The translations under genes were made by a program, and so were the position numbers. From positions 91,917,364 through 91,981,363 of the forward strand of contig NC_067196.1 in the NCBI RefSeq assembly GCF_000699445.3: a stretch of DNA of 64,000 nucleotides. The letters are read 5' to 3'. This DNA is from Schistosoma haematobium. Lineage: Eukaryota > Platyhelminthes > Trematoda > Strigeidida > Schistosomatidae. Positions 1-12,169 of the stretch are shown one piece after another. Below the pieces are notes generated by a model. That model was given only the letters and a program-made list of their open reading frames with translations, was not told where the DNA came from and did not search any database. Each line of letters starts with the position of its first letter. Position 1 is the first letter of the stretch.

Positions 1-19
1 GTAGACAGGGTATGATGTT

Positions 20-175
20 ACTTACTTACGCCTGTTACTCCTCGTGGAGAAGCATAGGTCGCCCACTAGCACTCACCATCTAACCCTGTCCTGAGCAATC
101 CTTTTCCAGTTCTCAGTTGTTATTCATCCTTTTCCTATCTGTTTCTATTTCCCGACGTAATGTGTATTTGATATG
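20..175 (-). mobile_element. RTE-like LINE, 3-prime end fragment
   Basis: Read on the minus strand this is the C-terminal end of the RTE-type polyprotein (remnants of RMNKNWK and a terminal SNRR-like end), closing with the (GTAA)n tail, seen here as TTACTTACG near position 25. The frame is broken. It is one of about ten such 5-prime-truncated copies in the window. Confidence 0.7.
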
Positions 176-372
176 ATATATGAAACATATTAAATTTCAT
201 ATCACTTTTTCCCTAACAGTTTTTTCTTCCCCAATATATATGTATATATCAAGATGAAATATAAAATTCAATAATCTAGTTAATTGAATTTTATTCCTTG
301 AAATATTTTAATAACCTAAATCATTTTCAGAATTTCTCTAGAAGAAATAATGATTTGATTTTCTCTACTACC

Positions 373-830
373 ACTGCTTCAACACTTGAATTACGGATAG
401 GGAGTGAAGTAGTGGAACACATTGAAAACTCCACTTATATTGGAAGTTTGATAGGCCCTAATAGGTTAGTGTCTGACAGATTCGAAAAGCTCGTTTGCCA
501 ACTCACGTCACCACCTATAGCGAGGGCAAGATATTCGTGTGCCAACTAAGGGACGAATATACTGCGCGGCAGTTCGTTCTGTTCTACCATACGACCGCAA
601 AACGTGGCCATTATGAGTAGAAGATATTCGTAAGCCTCTAGTATTTGATCACAGATGTCTTAGAAATATTGCTCGCATCTGCTGGGATCAATGGGCAGGT
701 AATAATGCGGTTAGACCTACTGTATTGGAGAATGGTGGTAAATCAGTTGATGAGGTGGAATCTAAATATGTTAGATGTGAGCCAGCTATTCATGGAATAA
801 ATTCGAAGATTGTTGTGTAATAATGTGAAA
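373..830 (+). pseudogene. Broken non-LTR reverse transcriptase fragment (WLGHVLRMP-type family)
   Basis: Translation gives ELRIGSEVVEHIENSTYIGS followed by frameshifts, with later pieces matching the same protein as 958-1827 (NIARICWD-like and the Val/Asp-rich stretch before the LGHVLR motif). It is the region just C-terminal of the reverse transcriptase catalytic box. Frameshifts and stops make it non-functional. The clade is not assigned. Confidence 0.7.
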
Positions 831-957
831 ACATTGAAAGTAGACACATGAACCATAGGTTTGTGGATTATAAATTTGTTCAAATAGCTTAAGATTAAAA
901 TTTTAGAAAATCTGTTACTTTAGTGTTTATTTAGTATTGTTCTCGTTTTTGCCTAAT

Positions 958-2075
958 GGAGTTGACTACTACGAATGTCCATGTTGAACTTTTACCGGGA
1001 GATTCACTTGTTGACTTAGAATATACCGATGACATAGTTCTATTTGGTGGAAACGCTGACAAATTGTAGAGTCTTCTGACCACTCTAAACAACAATGCAA
1101 AAGGTTGCTTTAGGATTAGGTTGCATCAGTACCTGAACTAATGATAGGGAGTGAAGTAGTTGGGCGTGTCGACCGCTTCACTTATCTTGGGAGTCTCGTC
1201 AGCCCTTGTGGTCTGGTGTTTGATGAAATTTCAGTACGGATACAGAAGGCTCGACTAGCTTTTGCCAACTTGAGTCATTTATGGCGTAGGCGAGATATCT
1301 GTCTATCAACCAAAGGACGTGTTTACTGTGCAGCAGTTCGTTCTGTCCAACTTTATGGGAGTGAAGCATAGGCGGTAAGAGTAGAAGATATTCGTAGGTT
1401 ACTAGTATTCGGTCATAGGTGTCTTCGAAACATTGCTCGTATATCGTGGGACCATCGAGTATGTAATGCAGTTGTTAGGGAATGGGTACTAGGTAAGGAT
1501 GGCAAATCCATTGATGACGTAGTGAAATTTCATCAGTTGAGATGGTTGGGACACGTGTTACGTATGCCCAACGACCGACTGCCTCGACGTGCGATGTTCA
1601 GTGGTATAAGAGTAGGTTGGAAGAAAGCTAGTGGCGGCCAGATCAAAACATGGCACAAATCCATGAAGTCACTGACAAGTGGACTGAGTCATGTCGGTAG
1701 GTGTAGACTACCTGGTTGGGGACCGCGAGATGATAGCAACCGATGGTTAGAGACCCTGAATGACATGGCTCAAAATCGTTTGCAATGGCGCAGGTGCATA
1801 CACTCTTTGTGTTCTCCCAAATTCTAATCTCCTGATTATTCCTTGTCTCCTTTTTTTCTTTTCCCAAATTTATTTAACTGAATTATACTCCTTGAATAAC
1901 ATCTTCAAACCTTAATCTTCCCGATTGCTGCTTATACTTCTACTACCTCTACCACTGTGGGATTTGAATCGACAATTGTATTCCTGTGCTTATATGGCAT
2001 GGCAACTCGAACTGATGTACGTACGTACGAAGTTCTAAGCTGTTGCTGACTAACCGACTGACTGACTGACTGAGC
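958..2075 (+). pseudogene. Non-LTR retrotransposon 3-prime half, RT catalytic box to tail
   Basis: At about 1010 the frame reads LVDLEYTDDIVLFG, a YADD-type catalytic box with Thr in place of Ala. It continues after stops as GSEVVGRVDRFTYLGSLVS, RIQKARLAFANLSHLWRRR, then LRWLGHVLRMP and a Trp-rich C terminus ending near 1827. The 3-prime UTR runs to a GACT-type tetranucleotide tail near 2050-2075, the likely end of the element. In-frame stops after GSEA and near position 1066 show that it is dead. It is the longest readable copy of this family here. Confidence 0.8.
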
Positions 2076-2079
2076 GTCC

Positions 2080-2670
2080 ATATTGTAATGAAATACTAAA
2101 CTGATGATTTCCCTTTTTTTTATTCATTACTTAATATGGTTAACCGATAATAAATGCATAACGATTAATAGTTTGATTCTAAAACATATATAATTAAGTC
2201 TAATCATTAAACCCTATTTAAAAGCAAACTTCAAAATCACCTATAAGGTTAGACATTTCGAATTCAGTGGAAAATGAACCATAAATCTATACAAAAACAG
2301 AAGCTTTGACAATCATAAATCTTAAAGATGTTAACCATTTATGATGTAATTATCATCAAGTTTTTATTTATTATTCATCATGTGAACAATTAGCTTTCTT
2401 CAAAAGTCTGTTTTTGTAATTTTGCTACTTTACAACACCCCTTTGATTTATTACAACATGTAGTTTTTGGTTCTGGTAAACAATTTCAATATGATACATG
2501 ATTTATCTTATTATCTATGTTAATATGACTGTATAGTGATAGTAAATGACGTGATTGAAAAGATAATTTACTTCACTGAATTATCCTTATCAATAAGAGT
2601 AATTTACAATCTTCAAAACACTAAAAAAAACTACTGTATGCTGTTTAATCTTGATTTGTATGAGAAGGGG
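2080..2670. other. AT-rich sequence without recognised genes
   Basis: I see no exon, RNA gene or repeat that I can define. It has short poly-A/T runs only. Confidence 0.5.
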
Positions 2671-2671
2671 T

Positions 2672-3175
2672 TTTGTAGATATTATAGTAATTTCAATGGT
2701 TGAGGTCATGAGTCAGTTGAAACGGCTATCCAGTATTTCCAGGTATTCTATGGTGGTCTAGTTTCAATTGACTCATGATGAATCCAACTATTGAAATTAT
2801 TATAATATCCACAAAACACTCTTCTTTTAATAATCAACATATGCCCACTAGTGACTAGATTCGAGAGGTATTTCATGGAATTCTAGTGAGAAGTAGTAAC
2901 TAGTAGAGTTAGACCGGGTGTGTTGTGAGATAGAAACTCACTGAAGACAATGGTGAATGTGTCGCTCAATTTCGTGGATTGGTTGAATTTAGACATTAAC
3001 ACCGTTGGATGTTGGCCCGATCAGTGGTCTAGTGGTTAAGTGCTCGTGCGCGAAACCATTCGGTCCTGGGTTCGAATCTCTCAAGGGGCGAGGTCGTAGA
3101 TGCGCAGTGCTGAGGAGTCCCATACTAGTGGTCTGATGATGAATTTAACAACTAAAACTATTTCTTTGTTTGTAT
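2672..3175 (+). mobile_element. HH-B element, hammerhead truncated
   Basis: Left end is GGGTTTTGTAGATATTATAG, then a short hairpin of the GTGGTCTAG arms, the body, a tRNA-like head (A box TGGTCTAGTGG, B box GGGTTCGAATC) and CTGAGGAGTCC at about 3107. The sequence departs before GAAAC, so the ribozyme is incomplete. Confidence 0.75.
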
Positions 3176-3424
3176 AATGTTTATTAATATTATAAAATCT
3201 ACACCGAAATTTGTATGATTTCGCATATACATGAATACTATTCACTTCATAGGTAATGTCCCTTTTTCTATCTTATCGTTTAACAGTTACATAATATTAC
3301 GAATAGATTTGGGAGTCATAAAATGTTATTATTTAACATCTGATATCTAAATAAGCTAAAAAGTAGTAATGTACAAGTGAAATTAAAGTTTATTACAAGA
3401 GAAATATCTTTCGGTTATTAAGTG

Positions 3425-3625
3425 GTCACTAGATGACCCCCCCCAACGGTGTACTAATCAGAAGGCGAATACGAAGTGCTGATTAAGTTTATTATTATAC
3501 CATGAACAGATAACCGAAATTACATGTACTTTAAGCAAGCATGAAAAAGTAATGCCAAAAATCAAGCGAGTGAGCGTGTGAGTCGATTGAGCGAGTCAAC
3601 GACTCAATGAACAAGATTAAGATTT
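3425..3625 (-). repeat. Repeat H fragment (LTR-like)
   Basis: Shares the GCAAGCATGAAA...GCGAGTGAGCGTGTGAGTC stretch with the copies near 45.3 and 53.0 kb. It contains a run of nine C at 3437 and stops where MITE-E begins. Confidence 0.6.
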
Positions 3626-3631
3626 ACATGG

Positions 3632-3967
3632 CGAGACTATAATTTATGGATGACCTTCGAATGAATCTTAAGTGACCTTGATAAATATTACTCAATCAGC
3701 AAACAGTAAGTATGCTCTCCGATCATTTGTATATATTGTAGTACCTGGCTGCAGCTAGTGTTACTGGTGCTTTTATTATCCATTTCTCAATAATTGTCAT
3801 GATGTGCTTTAGTTAGGAATTATATATATGGTTTTCATCACGAATTGACATCAGCTATAATGCCAGAAATCTATTAGGCCAAATGAATGAAAGGCTTTCG
3901 CCCCAAAATTCGAGATCTGTTATCTTATACCTGATTGATTCGTCCACCAAATTATAGTCTCACCGTT
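3632..3967 (+). mobile_element. MITE-E copy with internal divergent stretch
   Basis: Begins GCGAGACTATAATTTATG and ends with the inverted form at CAAATTATAGTCTCACCG. The middle 100 nt do not match other copies. There is no coding capacity, so it is a non-autonomous DNA-transposon type. Confidence 0.65.
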
Positions 3968-4151
3968 TTATTTGTTATAGCCGCTTAATTATCACGTTTT
4001 GTACAAAATTCTCTGTTTTGATATAACTCGTGGGTTTTGTTTAGATGGAAATTAACAACATGAAACTTAAAATCTCCAGTTTTTTGGTTAGAATTATACA
4101 ATAATTCAGATTCAGATTTGTGAAGTATGGATAAAAGACATATGGCCTATA

Positions 4152-4560
4152 TTATTTCTTTTCTAGTATGCTTCTGTGAGTGTCTAGTGTTCTCTTAAAT
4201 GAGTCAATTGAAGGTGCGGACACCGCTGCTTCGCGTGACAGGTTCCAAGAATTGATGACTTGGTGTGAAAACCTGTGTGCCACAGGTAATTTGTTCGTCC
4301 TTGGCTTTTCTACTCTTCTGTTATGTCCTCTGAGATGTCCCGATCTAATGGGAAGGAAGAGAGAGGATATATTGGGTCCAAAATCAGATCCCCTCTTAAT
4401 CTGAGATAGGACAGAGAAAAGAGTTATAGCCATTCTTTATGTGGTAAATCCCGGAGTTCTGGAGTTGAACGTGTAGCTATCTCTGTACTTTTTCCAGGAT
4501 ATCCGAGTCACGGAGCCTTCTTGAAATGTTTTACTGATTCACTATCATTATCTATGATCA
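4152..4560 (-). pseudogene. CR1/Jockey-like LINE, C-terminal fragment
   Basis: On the minus strand it reads LRGHNRRVEKPRTNKLP, then HRFSHQVINSWNLSREAAVS and IDSFKRTLD. This is the conserved end of CR1/Jockey-type reverse transcriptases (R..FFS.RV...WN.LP..VV.A.S...FK..LD). About 93 codons are open, and the rest upstream is broken. Confidence 0.75.
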
Positions 4561-4735
4561 AATGCAAATTATGACCAACACCGACTAATTAATGATTGAA
4601 AAGTATGGTGCAGAAAAGTGATGTTTATGTGCATATAAATGCAGAAGTGTTGAAATATAAGTTAGTTCATATATTATATAGTATATTTTGTAGTGATTTT
4701 ACTCACATATTACATAAGAGCAGCTAGCCCTTGCT

Positions 4736-5215
4736 GAAACAAATGACAGTAAGCTGTTAGAAAAGGTTCAAAGAATCACAACCAAGGGGATTCGTGAAAT
4801 CGCAAAGCCCCTGTAGAATGATAGACTGGATAAAAGAACATGTTCCTCATGTCATGTAGAAGAACAAGAGGTGACTTAATCAAAGCTTTTAAATTAATTA
4901 ATGATAACTTTGCTGCTGATATAACCTTATTTTTCTTGTTTTCCAAAACAAAGGGTTATGAGAACACTCTAAAAAGGTTCACATACTCAGAACAAATTAC
5001 TTATTAGCTGACCATCAACGTTCCCATAGGAACGAACTGAACTCATCACTTTCAAATGTGATTGAACCTCCATCTGTCAACGTATTGAAAAGAAAGTTGA
5101 GTCAACTAACAGCCCACCAATACCGAAACTCACACAGGTTACGCTTTCTAAGCTGAAACTGAAAATGACTACATTCCTAGTTTAGTATGTATTTTACCAC
5201 TCAAAGATAAATAAA
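4736..5215 (+). pseudogene. CR1-like LINE fragment, degenerate
   Basis: Reads LLEKVQRITTKGIREI, then NDRLDKRTCSSC and LIKAFKLINDNF with many stops, matching the family pattern LERVQRRATK...RRLRGDLIEVFKLV. Opposite in strand to the fragment at 4152-4560 and not continuous with it. Confidence 0.65.
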
Positions 5216-5257
5216 AAAAAGTGCAATCCATTCTAGAAATATCCTAATAAATAATAA

Positions 5258-5475
5258 CAGGATAGTCAATCAGTCATCTGCAACATAGGAACAGGCACAT
5301 ATAAGCATCGGTCCAAGTTGTCATATCTCATTAACACAACAAGATGAATACCAAATTCATCAAAACAGTCACTTCAATGGTATTAATATATATAAAAAGA
5401 TTATATATAATGATATGATACAAAGAGAAAGAAGTAGTTCATAGAACAAAAGGTATAAAGTACAGTGTGTTATAA
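5258..5475 (-). mobile_element. 3-prime UTR fragment of the WLGHVLRMP-type LINE
   Basis: Matches 30823-31050 and the inverse of 47420-47605 (ACAAGATGAA.ACCA stretch, CAGTCAGT-type tail). Only non-coding tail sequence is present. Confidence 0.6.
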
Positions 5476-5624
5476 TTATGAATTTAGATATTAATCAGAT
5501 ATATGTATTGATAACGCTATCTCCATAGATTATAAGCGTTATTATTATTGTCACTTTATAAAACAATTACCTTAACTTTATCCATCGTTTAAATTCACTA
5601 TCAGCTTATGATCATGGTCAGTAA

Positions 5625-6192
5625 AAGAGGTTGTGGAGATTATTAACTTTTAGATTGAGATTATGAACCGATAGACCACCATTGAAAATCTGGAAGCACT
5701 GGAAGCTTCCACATTTTCAATGGTGGTCTAACATTGATCGTTTCAAGATCTGAATCAATAACTTAATAATTTCCACAAGCCTATACCGATAATTATCATG
5801 TGCTCACTAATGACTAGCTTCGTGAGGGAATTTTCTCAGTTTTAGTGAGAAGCCGTAACTAGTGGAGCCAAACCGTGTCGGGTAGAAACAGGTATCTACC
5901 TCAGTACAATGGAAGATTGTCGCGAAATTTCGTGGATTGGTTGAAGTTAGACATTAACACCGTTGGATACCAGCCGGCTCAGGGGTCTAGTGGGTTGGGC
6001 ATTCACGCACGAGACTGAAGGGCCTGAGTTTGAATCCCACGAGCGAGGTCGTGGATGCGCACTGCTGTGGAGGAGTCCCAAAATAGGATGAAACGACTAT
6101 CCAGTGCTTCCACGTTTTAAATGATGGTCTAACATCAATAGGTTCAAGATCTCAATCAATAACGTAATAATCTCCACAACCCTATACTGATA
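5625..6192 (+). mobile_element. HH-B element, near full length
   Basis: Left end GTTGTGGAGATTATTAA, a foldback of the AGACCACCATTGAAAA arm against TTTTCAATGGTGGTCT (5675-5735), a body with the GTGGATTGGTTGAAGTTAGA block, a tRNA-like head, and the ribozyme at about 6060-6110. The ribozyme core has an insertion (CTGTGGAGGAG) and GATGAAAC, so it is probably inactive. The right end TAATCTCCACAACCCTATA is inverted relative to the left. Confidence 0.8.
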
Positions 6193-6856
6193 AATAATTT
6201 TTTCACATTAAGAAATAAAATTTGTAGGAGTTGGCGAAAAAAAACTTTTTCAGGGGGAGGAGGGAGAAAAATGATCAACTTTGTTATCTTAGTAACAAGC
6301 ACAAAATCACCTTAGTCAACTCGAACTTATAAAACTAAACTGTTTTACATCACCATGTCACCATGTTTTATTTACTTTTTTTTAGTTAAATTGTCTGTAA
6401 CCTATTGATATTCATAAGAAACAAAGAGTTTGTAATAAAATTTGAAAGAAAAAAAGATTTCCGTTTGTTCATTGGATAAACTTAATCGTTCATTAATCGT
6501 TTCCAATTAAACTAACTGACTGACTACTGACTAACTGACTCATCAGTAGCATGAATAAACCCTAAAAAAATGAATAAATGAATCATAGAAACAATAAATC
6601 AATAAAATTAAAAAAAACAACGACTAATGATTGTCCGTTTTTTCTCTTTTTTTTCTTTTTCTTTTAGGCATATGGTTAAGCTAATGGGTAGTTTTCTTCT
6701 TTTTTTCCTTTTCTTTTCTAAGGTTATTTCTACTCATTCGTATTAGACGGACTGTGTTATTGTGTATATTATTGTGTTTTTTTTAATGTAATTAGAAATA
6801 ACATTTGTCAATCATACATAAATAAGTTGAAAGTTGGGAAACGAAAAACAAACAAA

Positions 6857-7085
6857 CACTTTGTGTTGTTTTACTTGTATCTTTCCATTGTTGTTTATGA
6901 CTGCAATTGATCAATCTCTCTCTCTCGCTAGCTCCCGCTCTCTTATTGGTATATGTGTTTCTTGTGTAGATTGCCTCAATATTGCTTTAGGTTATAAGCT
7001 TTATAAGCTGATGAATCCTAAATAGGACGAAACACGCGTTCTGGATTCCACTACTAGTCACCATCTATATTTGCTTAGAATGAAG
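6857..7085 (-). mobile_element. HH-A (SM-alpha-like) chimera: minus tail joined to plus hammerhead
   Basis: The first 150 nt are the minus-strand tail (TGTTGTTTTACTTGTATCTT...CTGCAATTGATCAATCTC). At 7009 it switches to the plus-strand core CTGATGAATCCTAAATAGGACGAAAC. Helix I is lost at the junction (upstream TTATAAG does not pair with CTGGAT). Confidence 0.75.
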
Positions 7086-7146
7086 AAATACATTTATGTA
7101 TGCATGAGAATAAATTTCTTTTGGTCTACATGAATTGTTATCAGAA

Positions 7147-7345
7147 AGAGCTTTTGGAGATTTTAGTAATTTTATAGTTGAATTCACAAGTCAATTGAGG
7201 CTAGATCATTGTAGAAAACCTGGAAGCACTGGACGGCCGTTTTGTCCTAGTATGAAACTTCCTAAAAGTGCACATCCAGGATCCCGCCCCGCGAGATTCG
7301 AACCCAGAACATGTTGCTCTCGTGTGCGGACGCTTAAGCTCTAGA
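7147..7345 (-). mobile_element. HH-B fragment
   Basis: Minus-strand HH-B: right arm, the ribozyme region with CTGCTGAGGAGT changed by substitutions (TTAGGAAGTTTC), and the B-box CCCTGGGTTCGAATC relative as GTTCGAATCTCGCGG. Ends inside the tRNA-like head. Confidence 0.7.
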
Positions 7346-7764
7346 ATGAATTGTATTTGTTTGAAAGAAAAAAGTCATAGCAAACAGTTGATTCAAATAT
7401 AATCCATTTAGAAAGGGGAAGATTTTTTCTAATAACAGTAATTCTGGTATGATGTATTTTTTAAAATCAAAATCCATTGTGACATAGAAACTAAGATGTA
7501 ACTCATTGAATAGTTGTATTTTTTTCCCGGTTAGTTCATTTCCCGAACTGTATATTCATGTTTACATAATAGTCACCTTGAATCACACAGATCATTCAAT
7601 CAAAGCGGATTCTGTGTTCAAAGTCATCTACAAGGTAATTAGAACACTACCATCTTCCTAGCATTGCCGAAGAACTAGCTATGCATCTGGAAAAACCAGA
7701 ATCATATGTGCTATATGTTAATATCATAAGTAAAGTCAATAAAAGATGTAATCATTAGTATAGA

Positions 7765-8415
7765 GTAGTGGAGATTGTCGAGTTTTGATTGAGATGATAA
7801 GCTGATCAATGTTAGATCACCATTGAAAACCTAGATGCATTGAACGGACGATTCCTCCTTGTTAAGGACTACTCAGCAGTACTCACCCACGATCCTTCAC
7901 GTGGAATTCGAAGCCAGGACCTCCAGTCTCGCTCGCGAACGCCTGATCTCTAGACCACTGAACCGGCATCCACAGTGTTAATTTCCAACATTGGTTGTTT
8001 CATGATCTCAATCAACACTTAATAATAGCCACAACTCTAGACTGATCATTATCATGTGCTCACTAGTGACTAACTTCGAAAGGTAATTCTCAGGGCTCTA
8101 GTAAAAAGCCTCAAACAGTGGAGCTAATTCTTTCCGAATGTGAGGCAGTCATTCACTGACGACAATTTAAGATGATCACACAACATCGTAGGTATGTTGA
8201 AGTTAGACATCAACACTGTTGGATACCGGCTCGGTTGTATAAAGGTTAAGTATTCGCGCTCTAGATCAAACGTCCCGATTTTGAATCTCGCGTGCGTGGT
8301 TGTGGGCATTCACTGATGAATAACTCCATACTATGAAGAAACGGCCGTTCACTGCTTCCAGGTTTTCAATGATAGTCTAACATTGATCAATTCATGATCT
8401 CAATCGAAATGTAAT
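7765..8415 (+). mobile_element. HH-B, inverted pair of modules
   Basis: A minus-strand module (7768-7985) is followed by a plus-strand module (8000-8415) so that hammerhead regions face each other. Both cores are damaged (ACTGATGAATAAC then GAAGAAAC in the plus copy). Short ORFs here are repeat shadows. Confidence 0.7.
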
Positions 8416-8702
8416 CAAACGACCAAAATATGTTTTTATATGTTGATAAGTTTTAAAAAAGCAATCTTTATGAACTTCTTGAGTTTCAGTAATTCATGTG
8501 TTTAAGTAGAATTTATCTTAAAATGACTAAAATGTTGTCTTTGATATCACTTTGATTACTAAATCATTTAAATAGTGCATATCATTACATAGTAATTATG
8601 AATTGTTGAGCCTCTTAATAAACAAACAGATGGAGTTTAGATAAACAGTTATATTTGTAGTACAAGTAGTATTGAGACTATTAGTTCCAACTGAAGTAGT
8701 GA

Positions 8703-8800
8703 AATTTGGAAATACTTACTTACTTAAATACCTACGCCTGTTACCCCTCATAAAGGAGCACAGGCCGCCCACCAGTATTCTTCATCCAACTGCGTATGTA
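8703..8800 (-). mobile_element. RTE-like LINE tail fragment
   Basis: TTACTTACTT...CGCCTGTTACCCC...GAGCACAGGCCGCCCACCAG is the minus-strand 3-prime end of the RTE-like family. About 95 nt is recognisable. Confidence 0.6.
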
Positions 8801-8970
8801 GCTCTTCTAGGGCGACTGCCAGTCTCAAGCTCAGATAAAGGATTAGGGTTGGGCATGAAGTCGGTAACTTCATCCCGTAGAAAAAAATAACCTTGCTATA
8901 AAACGCTAACCAGAAATTTGAGAATAGTGAAACTTTATCCCATTGTCTTACATATTACTATAAACATTAC

Positions 8971-9472
8971 TGTTATGTCCCGATAAGAATAATAAGTGGT
9001 AATTTTCGGGATCCACTTATGGACCAATACTATGCGTATACTTTTATCGTATAATTGTTAAATAGGTAAACTATTCATATTCATATCTCTCTTATCATAA
9101 ATTTTATTTTAACCTATGAACTATTATTACACGATTTACCATTCTTGAGTTATACCCAGTCTATCAACTACTATCTCCCTTATTCACAGCCACATTTGGC
9201 TAATTCTTGTACAAATGTTGTTTCATATTTTATGGTACGATGTAGTCTATTTGGTTGGTATATAAACTCAGTATATTTGAAATAAATGATTCATAATGCA
9301 GAGGCTCGGATTGGTGTTTTAGACTTAACTAGCAGGAAGCAGGACCGATAATGAGTCTAGACTTCTCATACGGATTTACGCGTCATCGATCCGATCGATA
9401 AGTCACTGCTATCTAATTGGCAGCATCGTTACGTTATACGTTAACAGGGCACACAGGTCACAAGTTATAATA
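8971..9472 (+). mobile_element. Solo LTR, family LTR-2
   Basis: Starts TGTTATGTCC, ends GTTATAATA; about 502 bp. A TATA box lies in TTGGTATATAAACTC near 9256. Flanks ATTAC (8966-8970) and ATTAT (9473-9477) agree at four of five bases, consistent with an old 5-bp target duplication. The same LTR occurs at 58882-59392 and, truncated, at 26252 and 38288. No internal region is present. Confidence 0.7.
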
Positions 9473-9477
9473 ATTAT

Positions 9478-9945
9478 GTAATCTTATTCACTACTTTCAT
9501 AGTATATTACCTTTATTTCTTAATCCAGTTGACTTGTTGAAACGACGCTAATGTTACCGTATATTACCCTTATAATTGAAGTTCAATTTATTTTACCTTC
9601 TTATTTGTATTACATTTCACTGATGTTAACTTTGAAAAATGAATACCCTTCATATGTTCACTTGGTTTCATGTCTATTTACCAAATATCTAGTTAATTTA
9701 ATTGATTCAGATTAATCCAACTAACGAACTATCCAAAAACTAAACTTACATTTTGTTATCTCTGTAGTCATTCCCATTAATTTTGTAAAGTTTCTATTAG
9801 ATATGAAGGTAGTTTTAATGACAAACTACCATCTGTTGATAATTAATAATGGTAAACATTCCATAATCTCCAAAAAAACGAAAGTTGGAAGGGATATACT
9901 AATAACAATGAATGTGGATTATACATTAGATTATATAATAGAATC
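9478..9945. other. AT-rich sequence, nothing recognised
   Basis: A 63-codon open frame at 9803 has no family features and overlaps the edge of an HH-A copy; I do not support it as a gene. Confidence 0.5.
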
Positions 9946-10510
9946 ACTTGATGTTGTTTTATTTGTATCTTTCCATTGTTATTTAGGACTGTAAATGATC
10001 AGTCTCATGTTGGCATATGCACATCCTGTGCGGATTGCCTAGATATAGCCTTAAGTTACGAGATTTTTTAGGCAAAGATGGTTAGTGTCTAGTAGTGGAA
10101 TCCAGTTTGACAAGAGTTTCGTCCTAGTTAGGACTCGTCAGCTGGATGTACCGGCATCCCAGAGTTGATGTTCACTCTTGTGACTTAAGGCTGTATCGAG
10201 GCAATATGCACAGGATGCACATATACCAACATAAGACTGATCAATTGCAGTTCTAAATAACAATGGGAAGATACAAGTAAAACAACACCAACTAAATTTA
10301 AACTTCAACCCTTTGCACAAGCAGACGGCTGTTAGAACTCAGTAGCTAAGTGGATAACGCGATGGTGTTTGAAGTGAACGGTTCTGAGTTCGAGTCCCAG
10401 AGTGAACATCAACTCTGGGATGCAGGTACATCTAAGTGACAAGTCTGAAATAGGACGAAACGCCCGTCAAACTGGATTCCATTGTCAGCCACTATCTATC
10501 TTTGCTTATA
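9946..10510. mobile_element. HH-A composite: minus copy, plus tail, plus head with hammerhead
   Basis: 9946-10165 is a minus-strand copy including a hammerhead (reverse complement ATCCAG-CTGACGA-GTCC...GGAC-GAAAC). 10170-10310 is plus-strand tail. 10335-10510 is a plus-strand head with A box TAGCTAAGTGGATAACGCG and B box GAGTTCGAGTCCC, then GACAAGTCTGAAATAGGACG. The second ribozyme has GTGACAAG instead of CTGACGAG, so it is probably dead. Confidence 0.8.
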
Positions 10511-10614
10511 TAATAGAAGTTAAAAATGAAAACCATTGAATCATAAGTAAACAGAATCGTGTTAACAATTGAATGTTCCGTCTATAATTATAGTTATAAC
10601 ACATATAATAAGTT

Positions 10615-10800
10615 TTTGATGAAGTTTTGTTCTCTGAGCTGGATGGTTTAGTCGTGGAGAATTCACCGTTCTTCTGAACGACATCATCAGAACAAACTTC
10701 AGGTAGACTTCTAATGAAGTTTGTGTTGATGATGTTGGTCAGAAGAACGATGAATTCTCCACGACTAAACCATCCAGCTCAGAGATTAAAACTCCATGAA
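10615..10800. mobile_element. Foldback-C element, compact copy
   Basis: Left arm CTCTGAGCTGGATGGTTTAG ... GTTCTTCTGAACGACATCAT and its inverse at 10729-10785 form arms of about 65 bp around a roughly 40-nt centre. No coding capacity. Larger copies at 18118 and 53290 carry about 200 nt between the same arms. Confidence 0.8.
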
Positions 10801-11089
10801 AATCATCCACTTGAGCTACAAATCTCCACGATCTCACTATCTCGAGATCATTAAGTATATATTAACAGAGGATAAAATGTATCTTTTAAATGATGATCAA
10901 TGTCTTGTAAGTTAGTGTATAAAATGTTATTTCAAGAGTCAATTCACTAAATTGAATTAGTCTGTAAATGTAAAATTTGTACATCTTCGAGTAATTCATC
11001 AGATTTCCAGACGGTACACAAATCCTTGACTAATGAATATAAAGAAACACATAAATTTTAATACTATAATTTGTGCAATGTTATATACA

Positions 11090-11530
11090 TTATAGCGGCG
11101 TTGCTTCGCTAGCCAATCACCATCGTAACCGTTATTATATAGACCTCAACAGTGTTTGAAATCAGAAGGTAAACAGAAGTAACAACTACAATTTGTTAAC
11201 AGATAGCTCAGACCACAAAGCTACAAGCGTATTAAGCAAATTTGAAGCACAGAAGTGAATGAGTTAGTCAACAAGTCAATGAACAGGATTAAGATGTACA
11301 TATATATACATAAGGAAATGAGTGAATCATCGAATCAATTAAACGACTAATAGTAAGGCTATCAGAATCAATCTATATGTGTAAGCAGTAAACAAACCTC
11401 AGAGATACATATTCATACAAGTGCAATAACAATAAGGGTACAATGTTATAGATAAGTTGTTGCTATTGTATGGATGACTCTATCCGTTAAATATGTTAAT
11501 AAAAGGGCTTAATCAAATTAAATGTGAACA
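11090..11530 (-). repeat. Repeat H copy (LTR-like)
   Basis: Contains CAATGAACAGGATTAAGATG, ACATATATATACATA and CATACAAGTGCAATAACAA, shared with 45225-45615 and inversely with 52763-53149. Its left flank (CCTCAACAGTGTTTGAAATC) matches the inverse of 37070-37110. Confidence 0.6.
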
Positions 11531-11539
11531 GACTCAATG

Positions 11540-12165
11540 GCACATGAGTTGCTATAACATCTTAAAGAATATTGACCAGAAGCATTTGGAGATCAAGGTT
11601 GTCCACCAAAGATCATACGTATCATGTTTACGATTGACTGATTGATTGAATGATTGATTGAACGATTGATTGATTTAACTCTTCATGCAAATTTGTAGAA
11701 TACAATTGTATTATGTTCAATAGTTCCCCTGTAACCACCAATACTTTCAGTTTATTTTGACAATCATTTATTTAAATGTATAGTTTTGTTTTAAATATCT
11801 AGTTTGTTTTGACAGATTTCAAATGTCTTTTAAGTGTTAACAATGTAAACGGTAATACATTAATTGAATGTGTCCAATTCGTGATGATATTAAACATCTT
11901 ATTATATCACTTAGAGATTTATTATCATGTTACTTACGTATAATATAACTGTCCTTAATTTACTTCAAACATCATGTAGATCTGTTGACCTTAAACTATC
12001 CTAGTGACTAGGTATTCATAATGTCAAATGAATAAAAGTATACAAGGTCACAAATAAAGGTTAATAATAAGTCATAGTGTATCGGTGTGATGAAATAGAT
12101 GAATCCTCTATAAACAAGTATCATTTACTGCCTTGAAACATAACAAAAAGTTTAGTATTAGCAAA
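11540..12165. other. AT-rich sequence, nothing recognised
   Basis: Holds a short TTGAnTGA tetramer-like repeat at 11633-11672; otherwise I see no gene or element. Confidence 0.45.
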
Positions 12166-12169
12166 AATG

